This document shows positions 33,163 to 42,993 of a stretch of DNA of 64,000 nt, one piece after another. Source of the DNA: an uncultured Bacilli bacterium (GTDB taxonomy: Bacteria; Bacillota_I; Bacilli_A; RF39; UBA660); NCBI GenBank assembly GCA_947632375.1, contig CANRPF010000004.1, positions 1 to 64,000 on the forward strand, in the 5' to 3' direction. The first letter of the stretch is position 1. Each line of letters starts with the position of its first letter. The notes under the pieces were generated by a model. The model was given only the letters and a program-made list of their open reading frames with translations. It searched no databases and was not told the DNA's origin. The translations under genes and the position numbers were made by a program.

Positions 33163-33756
33163 TTACTCTTTAATTGTAGTTACTTTATATTTTGGAGTTG
33201 TTCTACGTTGCGGGACTTCGCTTTCTGAGTTAACAGCTGGAATCGCTGCTCTTCTGCCCTCGGTTTTTGTCTTATCACCAGTGCCCGCATCATCAGTTTC
33301 TCCATCATATTTAGTATTTTTTACTTTAATAACACTAGCAACATCAAAACCAGTCTTATCTAATAATGCCTGTCTCTTGCTTACATCATTAAGAGGTAGG
33401 TCAACAGATATTTTCTTGACTATATCAATAGTTCCTTCTGGAGCAAAATCTAAACAATCAAGAAATTCATCTAATGTTCCAGTTTCTAACAACTTCTTAA
33501 TATCTTCTTCTGTATAATAATATTCAGGTTGTACTTCTAGTCCTAATTCTTTTAATGCTTCTTCATTTCTAATTACTAGATAATTTTGCAAAATAGGCAT
33601 GCCGCCTGGAATGAAAGAAAGAGCTTCAAGTTCTTCAAAAGAAATGTCTTTTGTTTCTTTTGCTGAGAATTGACGGTCTACTCTTAACTCAGGAATATAA
33701 TAACCAACTCTTCCTGTACATCTATTTACAACCTTAATCATTGTATCCTTATTCAT
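33163..33756 (-). CDS. hypothetical head protein
   Basis: 197-aa ORF downstream of MCP. Confidence 0.5.
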   Translation of the reverse strand: MNKDTMIKVVNRCTGRVGYYIPELRVDRQFSAKETKDISFEELEALSFIPGGMPILQNYLVIRNEEALKELGLEVQPEYYYTEEDIKKLLETGTLDEFLDCLDFAPEGTIDIVKKISVDLPLNDVSKRQALLDKTGFDVASVIKVKNTKYDGETDDAGTGDKTKTEGRRAAIPAVNSESEVPQRRTTPKYKVTTIKE

Positions 33757-33785
33757 TTTTTCTCCTTTTATCTCTTAAAAAAAAT

Positions 33786-33830
33786 TGGGAGAATAAAAAT
33801 AATATCTCTATTAAATTTTATTCTCCCTAT
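33786..33830 (-). terminator. intrinsic terminator downstream of MCP
   Basis: GGGAGAATAAAA...TTTTATTCTCCC inverted repeat then T-run on minus strand. Confidence 0.7.
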
Positions 33831-33839
33831 ATCTCAAAA

Positions 33840-34877
33840 TTACATATTCTTACTCAAAGAGGTATTCTCATAAATGCAGATACCTGGATGCATTAAGTAA
33901 GTAGCAACTCCAACTTTCTGATAAGTCTGGATTTCATTTGACCAGTCTCTGTTGTCAAAAGATTTTACCTGAGCGGTTCCTTCAAAAGCAACCTTAACTG
34001 GCTTTTCAGTTCCTGTAGGAAGAATGTAAGCATATCTTGGGTCAATTACCTTTGTAGCATTTGTTTCATCTTCAAAAGATTGAGGAAGAATAATTACTCT
34101 GTGACCCTTATAATTTGCAAAATAACCATTATTCCAAATTTCTTCCTTCATAGTATTAGAAGCCCAAGAAGCATCTGATGGTAACATTGTAGCAGCAAAT
34201 TCAAATGTGCAATAAATAGTAGCTCTACCATATGCATCGGCTACTGATAACAATTTATCCATCTCTGTCTCTTTGAAAGAAGATTGGTGAGTTACATTAT
34301 GAGCGCCAACTGCGTTAATCATAGACTCAAGAGCCTTAGCGATTTCACGATAAATAGCCTCATCCATACCCTCAAGCACTAAACTATAATAATCATTCAT
34401 AGTGATTCTACCATCAAGTAGCTCTTCCCATTCTACTCTAGCAGCTCCACCGATTGCGCTTGTTGGAACTTCCAATGTATAACCATCTAGCTTGAAGGTT
34501 TCATAACGACCAGCCAAACCAACTTTGGTTACAAACTGTTTTGCTCTCTTCTTAGATGCTTCACTAATTCTTACTCTAAATACAGGTGTTACACCTTGTG
34601 CATAAGTCTGAATGTCAGCGAAGTCACCATAACGCTGTAAAACTTTAACAGGTAATACTTCTGTTAATCCAACTTCCATCAAGGTAAAGATTAAATTCTG
34701 ATTATCGCGGAAGCTCTGTGTATCTTTACCCAATTCATTTAATTCCTTAATAAATGTAGCTTCCAATGCAGATGCTGATAACTTCTGGTCTCCAACTGTA
34801 AATGTCATAGAAGGATTTAAAGAAGCCTTAGCACTAGCTCTTGCCAATTCAATTAAACTATTCTTATCTAATGCCAT
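33840..34877 (-). CDS. major capsid protein
   Basis: 345-aa ORF in HK97-type order portal-protease-MCP, with own terminator; RVEWEELLDGRITMNDYYSLVLEGMDEAIYREI and ATIYCTFEFAATMLP style. Confidence 0.8.
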   Translation of the reverse strand: MALDKNSLIELARASAKASLNPSMTFTVGDQKLSASALEATFIKELNELGKDTQSFRDNQNLIFTLMEVGLTEVLPVKVLQRYGDFADIQTYAQGVTPVFRVRISEASKKRAKQFVTKVGLAGRYETFKLDGYTLEVPTSAIGGAARVEWEELLDGRITMNDYYSLVLEGMDEAIYREIAKALESMINAVGAHNVTHQSSFKETEMDKLLSVADAYGRATIYCTFEFAATMLPSDASWASNTMKEEIWNNGYFANYKGHRVIILPQSFEDETNATKVIDPRYAYILPTGTEKPVKVAFEGTAQVKSFDNRDWSNEIQTYQKVGVATYLMHPGICIYENTSLSKNM

Positions 34878-34894
34878 AGTATTTTCCTCCTATA

Positions 34895-35485
34895 TTATTT
34901 AATTCTCATAATCTTTAGACCTTGCTGGCCATCAGGCATTGTGTATCTCTTAGCAACCTGGAATACAGGAGAGTTACTCTTCTCTTCTTCAGCATGATTC
35001 TCATACTTTTTAAGATACCCAGTTTTTTCATCTACACACAAATATTCAACAGTATCATAATCAACATCAGATGTTACTTTAGCGTCAGCGCCGCCTTCAT
35101 TTTTACCAAAGCAGTTAGTTGTATAAATATCGCCAAGCAATACTGAAATTAATCTAGGATACATAGCACCCTTAGCACCACTCAAATCATTCTTTTTCAT
35201 ATCAAAGCGGCCAGGAATGTACTTATCTCTAATCATAGCGAAATCTTTATGAGACTGTTTTCTTTCATCATAAAGTTTTTCTTCGTTATAAATTAACATC
35301 CATTCACCTTTACCAGTAAGGTTTACCTCACCTGTTGCATAATCATATTTAGCAAATCTACCATTTTCAATAACATCGCCCATAGCATCGGCAGTAGGTA
35401 GCTGTGCTAAAATCTGACCAGTAACAATACCAGAAAGATGATTAGGCTCAACTTGGCCAAAACCAATTCTTGTAATATTAGCCAT
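34895..35485 (-). CDS. head decoration/accessory protein
   Basis: 196-aa ORF directly upstream of MCP. Confidence 0.5.
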   Translation of the reverse strand: MANITRIGFGQVEPNHLSGIVTGQILAQLPTADAMGDVIENGRFAKYDYATGEVNLTGKGEWMLIYNEEKLYDERKQSHKDFAMIRDKYIPGRFDMKKNDLSGAKGAMYPRLISVLLGDIYTTNCFGKNEGGADAKVTSDVDYDTVEYLCVDEKTGYLKKYENHAEEEKSNSPVFQVAKRYTMPDGQQGLKIMRIK

Positions 35486-35511
35486 GTTTCTATCCTCCTA
35501 TTTATAATCAA

Positions 35512-36885
35512 TTAAGCATTTATTTGTTGTTCTGTTTCACGTACAGCCTTAACCCAATCAGGTAAATTAGCAGGACTGTCACTAGAAATACTGTACGTAA
35601 TCACACCAGGTTTATCAGAAGAATCACTATCTTTTTCCTTATCATTTTCTTTGTCTTTCTTCTGATTTTCTAGTTCAAGTTGTTTGTTTGTATAGATAAC
35701 AGAAAGTTTTGATTGAATTTCATCTAAACTATATTTAGATTTATTATCAATTACATCCTTCTTGTCTTCTGCTGACAACATAAAGAATCTTTCAATCATC
35801 TTATCTTTCTTCTCATTCTCAATTTGATTTTTAAACTCAACTAGAGATTGATAAGCGGTTTCCATTTCATTATACTTCTTAGATAACTCATTATACTGTG
35901 TTTCTAAAACTGTATATTTCTTTTTATCATCGTCATCATCATCTTGACAAGCATTCTTTGTAACTTTCTCTTTATCCTCTTTGTCTTTATCTTCTTCAGA
36001 AGATTCTTCAGTAGGCTTTTTCTCTTCTTCATCTTCTTTCTTTTCAAAAGAAGTCTCAGCACTACCTTCTTCTGTAGAAACATTATTTTCTGCGGTATTA
36101 TTTTGTTCTAAATTGTCCTGAGTAGCAGAAAATTTTACTTCTTCTTGCTGCTCAGTAGTTACCTGAACATTAGTTTCTACCATCTTGGCTCCTCCTTCTA
36201 ACGCAAATTTTAACTCTTGCATCATAGTATAAAGAGTTTGCGAAAAATTATTATCTATTGTAAAATTCTTACTGACTTCTGGAGCAGTAACAGTTGAACC
36301 TTCAAAGCATGGCTCAACATCTTTTCCTAAAATACATAACTTTGAAAATATCGCGTCATGTATAATAAAAAATTCTATATTTTTATTATAATCTTCTGCC
36401 CAATGACCTTCACAAGTATCATCATCTAACTCCATTGAGTGTGGACGACCTTCATCAATAACCCGTTGACATTCTTCAAATTGTCCAGTCCATAAATAGC
36501 CAGTAGTCATTAAGTATTCACGCTCAGTAGTATTTCCAAATTCATCAGTTTCTTCAAATTTTTGAAACCATACTTTGGCATCTGGAGAAACAAAACCATA
36601 TGGCTTAGTTAAACAATTAAATTGAATACCATCACCATCCCAGACCATCTGGTCTCCGTGGTCTCTGAAATCGCCTTTTTCCTCGTTATAGTATCCCACA
36701 ATCGGGGCTCCGCGCAAGGTTTTAGCCATTTCAGTAGCCACTTCTTTATCAATATAACTTCTATTTCTGTTTTGTCCCAGATAAAATACTTTAATTTCAC
36801 AAGCTGACATTAAAGGATTTATGTCCAAAGGTTGTAAATTGATAAATTCTGGATTACTAATTGAAGCAAAAGAAACTTTACTCAT
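35512..36885 (-). CDS. prohead protease/scaffold fusion-like protein
   Basis: N-terminal protease-like domain (RGAPIVGYYNEEKGDFRDHG) with long acidic helical C-terminus. Confidence 0.7.
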   Translation of the reverse strand: MSKVSFASISNPEFINLQPLDINPLMSACEIKVFYLGQNRNRSYIDKEVATEMAKTLRGAPIVGYYNEEKGDFRDHGDQMVWDGDGIQFNCLTKPYGFVSPDAKVWFQKFEETDEFGNTTEREYLMTTGYLWTGQFEECQRVIDEGRPHSMELDDDTCEGHWAEDYNKNIEFFIIHDAIFSKLCILGKDVEPCFEGSTVTAPEVSKNFTIDNNFSQTLYTMMQELKFALEGGAKMVETNVQVTTEQQEEVKFSATQDNLEQNNTAENNVSTEEGSAETSFEKKEDEEEKKPTEESSEEDKDKEDKEKVTKNACQDDDDDDKKKYTVLETQYNELSKKYNEMETAYQSLVEFKNQIENEKKDKMIERFFMLSAEDKKDVIDNKSKYSLDEIQSKLSVIYTNKQLELENQKKDKENDKEKDSDSSDKPGVITYSISSDSPANLPDWVKAVRETEQQINA

Positions 36886-36900
36886 ACTATTTGCCTCCTA

Positions 36901-38487
36901 TTAGTTCATTGATTCTCTATTTTGAATAGTCTTTTCTGACTTTTCATCATCTGGCTTTTCATTTCTTCCTACTTCTCCATTTCCCTCTGTATTACTTCCA
37001 TTTCTACTTTTATTTAAAGCATCAACATTCATAGTGCTAGACATCAATGGAGGAATAAAGATATTAACTAAATCTAATATCTCATTTTCAAAGTAAGCAT
37101 TAGCCAAGATTGAACTTTGACTTTGACCAAGAGCAATTTGAGGTAACATTTTAGAATAGCCTAGTTGTGTTTGTTCTTTATACAACTTAGCCATATCCTT
37201 ATAATTGTAAATAGTAGTTGTTAAAATTTGTACCTTAAAATATACCTTTTTAGGAGTTTTATTAAAAGGTTTTATTATATCATTTAAAAATGCTTCAAAT
37301 TGCACCAGTAAATTATACATAGATGCTTCATCGTTTAATATAGATTTCTCAAGAGCAATATTACCATCTGTATTAAACTGCATTTGAGATACACCAGCTT
37401 CATTATATACGCCACGTTCAACTTTTGCTAATTCATCGCTACTATTTGTATTACTATTATCAGACATATCTGCAACATCTACGTCAGCAAAAGTAGTCAA
37501 TACTTCTAGACCTAATGCATCTCCAAGCATGCGAACCGCGTTATTATGCAGTTGTTGAGCTTCATCTACATCAAATACTAAATCCCCATTCTTATCTATT
37601 GGCATTTTTTGAATAACTAAACGTAATAATTTTTGTGCCATTCTTTTCTTATCTAAACCCTTAGCATCATCTAAATCAATAATTGCTGGAATGACAGAAA
37701 TAAAAGCAGGAAAATCTTCATCATTGATATTAAATTTAATAACACATGTTGGGTCTAAGCAATACCAACCACTTGTATCTCCAGCATAATCTGGTGGTAA
37801 TTTTCCTTCTTTATATAAAATATAACCACGTTTAAATTCTTTAGGAAATAGTTCTAATATACGCATTTTTTGAATAGAATCAGTAAATAAATCATCAAAA
37901 TAACGCATATTAAATTCTACTACAGGATGTCCATCAACAAAAAACCTAGTTCTACAATATTTTGGCGGAAGCTCTTGAATATATGCCGTATTATCTTTTT
38001 GAATTATATAACCATAATAACATCCATATCTAATTACTTTAAGAGCAACTTCACCCAAAAAACGCTTTACTTGGAAATTATCTAAAAATAATAATACTTT
38101 ATTGAAATCATCAACAATTTTTTCTTTCTTAATGCTATTTGAATTTTGGTTAATGTATGGCGTAACCATCCAATCATATCTATATAAGTAAGCCATATAG
38201 CGACAAAGACGAGAATAAATACCACTTGTTTTATAAAAGAAATCAGAAATTTCTCTCATATCATCATAATTACCATTATTGATAGCTCGCATTATAAATT
38301 CTTTATCGCCCAAACGTGGATTGACTTTCTTATATACATTCAAATCATAAATAGCATCTTTTAAAATTTTTGAATTAAGTTTTATCTTAGAAAAGTCAAC
38401 TGGATTATAGCCAGCAGGTGAATATCTGTCATCAGTAGGTACCATATTAAAGCCTTTTTTCTTTATTTCTTGTATCCTATTAACCAC
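36901..38487 (-). CDS. portal protein
   Basis: 528-aa ORF between terminase and protease; typical portal composition. Confidence 0.75.
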   Translation of the reverse strand: MVNRIQEIKKKGFNMVPTDDRYSPAGYNPVDFSKIKLNSKILKDAIYDLNVYKKVNPRLGDKEFIMRAINNGNYDDMREISDFFYKTSGIYSRLCRYMAYLYRYDWMVTPYINQNSNSIKKEKIVDDFNKVLLFLDNFQVKRFLGEVALKVIRYGCYYGYIIQKDNTAYIQELPPKYCRTRFFVDGHPVVEFNMRYFDDLFTDSIQKMRILELFPKEFKRGYILYKEGKLPPDYAGDTSGWYCLDPTCVIKFNINDEDFPAFISVIPAIIDLDDAKGLDKKRMAQKLLRLVIQKMPIDKNGDLVFDVDEAQQLHNNAVRMLGDALGLEVLTTFADVDVADMSDNSNTNSSDELAKVERGVYNEAGVSQMQFNTDGNIALEKSILNDEASMYNLLVQFEAFLNDIIKPFNKTPKKVYFKVQILTTTIYNYKDMAKLYKEQTQLGYSKMLPQIALGQSQSSILANAYFENEILDLVNIFIPPLMSSTMNVDALNKSRNGSNTEGNGEVGRNEKPDDEKSEKTIQNRESMN

Positions 38488-38513
38488 AATTACACCTCGT
38501 TCTTTCTAACAAT

Positions 38514-38542
38514 AGTATACCAAAAATTTTGAGTCTTGTCAA
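38514..38542 (-). promoter_or_regulatory. leftward promoter for portal operon
   Basis: Minus strand TTGACA-N17-TATACT. Confidence 0.75.
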
Positions 38543-38605
38543 TTTTTGCTATACTTATATATTTAATATATAAATAAAAGGCGCGGAGACCAAGATTAGT
38601 GGCGC

Positions 38606-38962
38606 TTAGTACCCCGCCGCCCGCATTATATAATCATAGTCTACTCGACCCTCATCCCAATATGGTATAGCAACAAGCGTAATATCATGTTTTGCACAAT
38701 ATTCTCTTTTTTGCATATCATTAAACTGTTGTTTTCTTAATCCAGATAATCCGCCAAATTTACTCTTAGCTTCATAATGTTGTATACCTTGGAATTCTAT
38801 TAAAAAGTCTAAGTCTCTATTGTCATCAAAGACAGCAAAGTCAAATCTCAAGGGTCTACCATTTGTGCTGACCAAATCTGGAAAACTATATTCTTCTTCA
38901 AAAATCAATCCAGCTTGTTGTAAAATTTCTTCTATTTTAATTTCTCCTCGGCTAGCACGCAT
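38606..38962 (-). CDS. small restriction-endonuclease-like (PD-(D/E)XK type) protein, possible free-standing homing endonuclease
   Basis: RFDFAVFDDNRDLDFLIEFQGIQHYEA...FGG...R...KREYCAKHDITLVAIPYWDEGR. Confidence 0.65.
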   Translation of the reverse strand: MRASRGEIKIEEILQQAGLIFEEEYSFPDLVSTNGRPLRFDFAVFDDNRDLDFLIEFQGIQHYEAKSKFGGLSGLRKQQFNDMQKREYCAKHDITLVAIPYWDEGRVDYDYIMRAAGY

Positions 38963-39018
38963 TATTGTATCCTCCTTAAACTTCTATTGTAATATAAAAA
39001 ATATTTCTAGCCATTTAA

Positions 39019-40173
39019 TTAACCATGACCAAAAAACATGAAATCTTTTATATCCCTCTTTTTACGTTTATTCTTTAAATCTTCATCTTTCTTCACATAA
39101 TATAATCCATATTCAAAAGCAGAAAATTTATCCTTTTTAATACCTTTAGAAGATTGTTTTAAAATAATATTTACACCCTCATTTTCTTCTACAAGATTTA
39201 ACATTTGTTCTCTTAATATAGTAGTTAATGTATATGGTTTTAAATATTCAGCACGTTTTTCTGGGTCCATTGTTTGTCCCATCTTGGTTGATAATAATTT
39301 ACCTTTCGCCGTAGTTTCATCAATTAAGAATTTTATTTTGCCACTAGATAATTGAGTTTGAATATATGTATGTGCTTCTGTATTGATTGGAGCATTAGCT
39401 TTAATTAAATACATAGCATTTTCTTCAACACCAATACCTTTAATTTTTTTATATGGCTCTGTTACATCTTCAGAAGTTCCACCTTCAACCCCAAAAGGCG
39501 GAAGTTCATCTCCAGTTTCTGGGTCTACCTGTGCCTTAATCATAAAGTCAATTAAACCAGCACCGAGACCATTAGCATCAATAGCACAGATTCTAGCTTT
39601 ATATTTATAATATAATTTCTTAATGTTAATAGCTTGCATTTCAAAATCTTCTGCTTCATAAGTATATAAATTCACTAAAGATTTAATACTAGCTCCTTGA
39701 GGTTGAGGTGTAACTTTAATAACACAAGCCTCTGTTGTACATTTGAAACGACCTACATCAACACCAATAACATAATATCCATTTTTGGATGTTCTTCCAC
39801 TATATTCATGTTCTGCTTGTAAAAGAACTCTATATTTATCAAACTTTTCTGAATCAAAGAAAGCATTTTCAGCATCTCCAGACCATTCTGACTCATATTC
39901 ACGAGCAAAAGAAGCATCATTATAAGTACCATCAAGCTTTAATTCCTCAATGAAACTGCGCTGTAATAACTTTTCCATTACTGGAACACGCCAAGTCCCG
40001 CCTAATACAATCGCTTCTTCTGGTTCAATAATTTGCTGAATTAAGGTCTGAATCAACTTTTCGTATGCGAACGTACTCTTCCAACCTGCGGTAGTAACAA
40101 AAATCTGACTTTTATTTACTAATTCTTCTTCATGGCGGGAACCATCTGGAAGGCGCCTGTTAACGTTCATTGT
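39019..40173 (-). CDS. terL: terminase large subunit, exon 2 (nuclease part)
   Basis: TMNVNRRLPDGSRHEEELVNKSQIFVTTAGWKSTFAYEKLIQ...YYVIGVDVGRFKC...IDANGLGAGLIDF; continues exon 1 across intron. Confidence 0.88.
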   Translation of the reverse strand, partial: TMNVNRRLPDGSRHEEELVNKSQIFVTTAGWKSTFAYEKLIQTLIQQIIEPEEAIVLGGTWRVPVMEKLLQRSFIEELKLDGTYNDASFAREYESEWSGDAENAFFDSEKFDKYRVLLQAEHEYSGRTSKNGYYVIGVDVGRFKCTTEACVIKVTPQPQGASIKSLVNLYTYEAEDFEMQAINIKKLYYKYKARICAIDANGLGAGLIDFMIKAQVDPETGDELPPFGVEGGTSEDVTEPYKKIKGIGVEENAMYLIKANAPINTEAHTYIQTQLSSGKIKFLIDETTAKGKLLSTKMGQTMDPEKRAEYLKPYTLTTILREQMLNLVEENEGVNIILKQSSKGIKKDKFSAFEYGLYYVKKDEDLKNKRKKRDIKDFMFFGHG

Positions 40174-41198
40174 CAAAAGGATATTTATTCAATATCCTCT
40201 TGGACTATCTCTTCAACTAACTTCCATTTATAACCTTTATGTCTAATATTTGTGCCACTACAAACTCTACTTATTGCTGAAGATGTTCCATGAACTGCCT
40301 CAGCAGCAGCTTTAAAACTTGGATAAATATTTAATATATTACCATCTTCATCACATTGAGCAACTCTTTTTCCAGTTATAAATAATTTTTGAACTTTTAT
40401 CACATCTTGTATATCATCAGCATATCTCCATTGGTAATCATTAGCAGTTTGTCTTTTTCTTTGACAACACATTGTAATCTTACTTTGCGACCCGCCAGTT
40501 TGTCGAGCAGCTTCAGTAGCACTTTCGAATGTCATCATTTTTTCTCCATCTAAATTATATTGAATAACAGCTTTTTTTCTTCCATTATTCATTAATCCAG
40601 TTTTTACCGCATGTTGAGTGTTTTCAGAAGGAGTAACCCATTCAAGATTTTCAACATTATTGTCATCACGTTTACCATTAATATGATTAACATAAGGCTT
40701 ATTATCTGGATTATCTATATATGTTTCTGCTACTAATCGGTGAACACGCATTCTTTTTTGGTGTCCCTCAATTAATAATGTTACAAACTTATAATCTTGC
40801 TGAATTGATTGCGATAATATATAGTTATTAGTATCTTTTCTTACCTCTCCGCAATCTGATATACTATAATCTGTTTCTTTACCATTAAAAATATATTTCT
40901 TCCACATCTAAAGCATCCTCCTTGTTTATCGGACTTATCCCATCTATGAATACTTCATTTTCGGAATAAATATATTTATTAACTTTGTCCAAAGTGTTAG
41001 TTGCGGCGCGCTTGGAGTTGCGATAAACTCAACCCTACTTGGCTACACTCATCACCAATAGTCTCTACACCTTCCTATAAACATAGGCTTGGCACGGTAT
41101 TTTTGACTGTCCACCGTTAGCCGCATTTATGCGACACCCTTTTATCATAGGTTCACGCCGTTTTCACTAACAGCTCACGCTGCTAGGCCCCAGAATCT
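40174..41198 (-). ncRNA. group I intron (likely IA-type) interrupting terL
   Basis: Predicted 5' exon CCCU pairs with intron GGGG (U.G at splice site); terminal intron G; core-like ACGGUGGACAGUC...ACCGUGCCAAGCC...GUGUAGAGACUAUUGGUGAUGAG; joining restores LNEVIIP-TMNVNRRL. Confidence 0.88.
40185..40907 (-). CDS. intron-encoded HNH homing endonuclease (NUMOD4-HNH-NUMOD1-like)
   Basis: HRLVAETYIDNPDNKPYVNHINGKRDDNNVENLEWVTPSENTQHAVKTG. Confidence 0.93.
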   Translation of the reverse strand: MWKKYIFNGKETDYSISDCGEVRKDTNNYILSQSIQQDYKFVTLLIEGHQKRMRVHRLVAETYIDNPDNKPYVNHINGKRDDNNVENLEWVTPSENTQHAVKTGLMNNGRKKAVIQYNLDGEKMMTFESATEAARQTGGSQSKITMCCQRKRQTANDYQWRYADDIQDVIKVQKLFITGKRVAQCDEDGNILNIYPSFKAAAEAVHGTSSAISRVCSGTNIRHKGYKWKLVEEIVQEDIE

Positions 41199-41813
41199 AG
41201 GGATTATTACTTCATTCAACATTGTCTGGTCAACTAGAATACATTCCTCTACGAGTCCACCTGTAGCACGCTTACCACGAGAAGACTGTCTTGCTGCCAT
41301 AATATCAAGTACACTTCCACTCTTAAAAATATACTCAACGTTATCCTTAGAAGATTTAGACTTACCTCTTTCCCAGTTAATTTCATTCTTTAAACCTGGG
41401 ATAAGTTTACACAATTCTTCTACCTTTTCTCTTGCGATTCCCGCGGCCTGCTCTTTTCCTCCTGTTGTTACGAATAAGTGACTGCCAGGATATAAGATAC
41501 AACGAATCATTAAAATAAGCACAGATAAGAAAGATTTTGAATAAGCACGCGGAAATGTAGCATACGCGTATCTATGACGCATGACCGCGCGTAGAAAAAC
41601 CCTTTGATAAAAATATAATTGAAAGTTTTCTGGATTATCGCCACATAAAAACTCTACAAACATATCTGGATACTCACGCCAATAGGCGATATACTGCCTG
41701 AGAACAGGAATAATCGCCTTTAATCTTTCTTCTGATATGCCTACTTTTTGCATATTTTTATTTTCTGATAACTCTAATAATTTAGCTAATGCCATAGTCA
41801 GACTCCTTTCCAT
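41199..41813 (-). CDS. terL: terminase large subunit, exon 1 (ATPase part)
   Basis: ATFPRAYSKSFLSVLILMIRCILYPGSHLFVTTGGKEQA...GLVEECILVDQTMLNEVIIP; ORF reads into the intron to 41175. Confidence 0.9.
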
Positions 41814-42987
41814 ACATTAACTGCATGTCTTTTTCCTTTTGTTCTTCGGCCTGACCATAATATTCTTCATAATCAGCATCATCAAGCACATCATGCTCAT
41901 CATCAAAATCATATTCATCGTCTTGTTCACGCATTTCTTTCTGAATCTGAAGTTTCTTGATAGAATCTTCAATTTGCTGTCCAAAACCTAAATCTTGTGT
42001 AACTAACTTACGAACATAATTGTTCATATCCTTTAAAGTTAAGTCTACTTTATCTTGTGGTATATCTGTAGCAAAACGAGGAATAAATCCTTCTTTTTCA
42101 CACATAGCCACAACTTGTGATATAGAATCAACAAAATTGCTTTTCTGTTCTTTATTCTGTGCTGCTGTAAACTTTGCGGACTTTCGCAAAGTATCATATA
42201 CCCTAGATAGTTTTTGGAATCCGTCCATATCTCCAATATCTATGGCATTATTCATTTTTAATGCTGTTTTACAAATAAGCATCAAAGTTTGGTCAGAGTC
42301 TGGGTCATTAACCTCAAATGCATTACACATTTCAACATAAGTTTTTTCTAGTTTAACTAACTCATCTAACTTATAAAGTCTTCCCCACTTCATAACAAGA
42401 TACAATTTATCATCATCTGTTAATTCCGCCCCAACATCAGGCAATTCATCTTCACTCATAAAATTAGACTCATTATATGGATTATTATCACCAATAATCT
42501 GGGGTTGAGGCGCATAGACCGGGGCTTCCGCGTGTAGCGTTTCAACACTTACCAAAGTTTTATATTGCGCTTCTGTAATTTCACCATTTTCATACTGCCG
42601 CGCTAACTCCGCCTCAGCATTTTTCTGTTGAGCGACGGCCGCAGCTACCTTTTCTTCATTTTCTTTTTTAATCCTCTCAGTATCTGCCCACGTATAATCT
42701 TTAAATTGTTTCAACTTCATTTTTGAAAGATATTTTCCAAATACTGACATACCGTTCATTTTAGTTGGACTTTTTGCGTAGGCTCTATCTCTTAATACAT
42801 TCCACTCCTGCTCTATATATGGAACATCCATTTTCTCCAAGAGCCAAAGGAATGTATCAGGATTAAAATTATCTATGTGCATGGTAAGACATTTCTTACA
42901 TAATTCAGTTCTTTCACCATTCTTATATGTATAGAAATTGTCTTCATCCATTGTCTTATGACATTTTTCACAAGTACAACTTGACAT
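41782..42987 (-). CDS. putative terminase small subunit/packaging-associated Zn-finger protein
   Basis: N-terminal CTCEKCHKTMDEDNFYTYKNGERTELCKKCL; adjacent to terL. Confidence 0.55.
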   Translation of the reverse strand: MSSCTCEKCHKTMDEDNFYTYKNGERTELCKKCLTMHIDNFNPDTFLWLLEKMDVPYIEQEWNVLRDRAYAKSPTKMNGMSVFGKYLSKMKLKQFKDYTWADTERIKKENEEKVAAAVAQQKNAEAELARQYENGEITEAQYKTLVSVETLHAEAPVYAPQPQIIGDNNPYNESNFMSEDELPDVGAELTDDDKLYLVMKWGRLYKLDELVKLEKTYVEMCNAFEVNDPDSDQTLMLICKTALKMNNAIDIGDMDGFQKLSRVYDTLRKSAKFTAAQNKEQKSNFVDSISQVVAMCEKEGFIPRFATDIPQDKVDLTLKDMNNYVRKLVTQDLGFGQQIEDSIKKLQIQKEMREQDDEYDFDDEHDVLDDADYEEYYGQAEEQKEKDMQLMYGKESDYGIS

Positions 42988-42993
42988 ATAATA

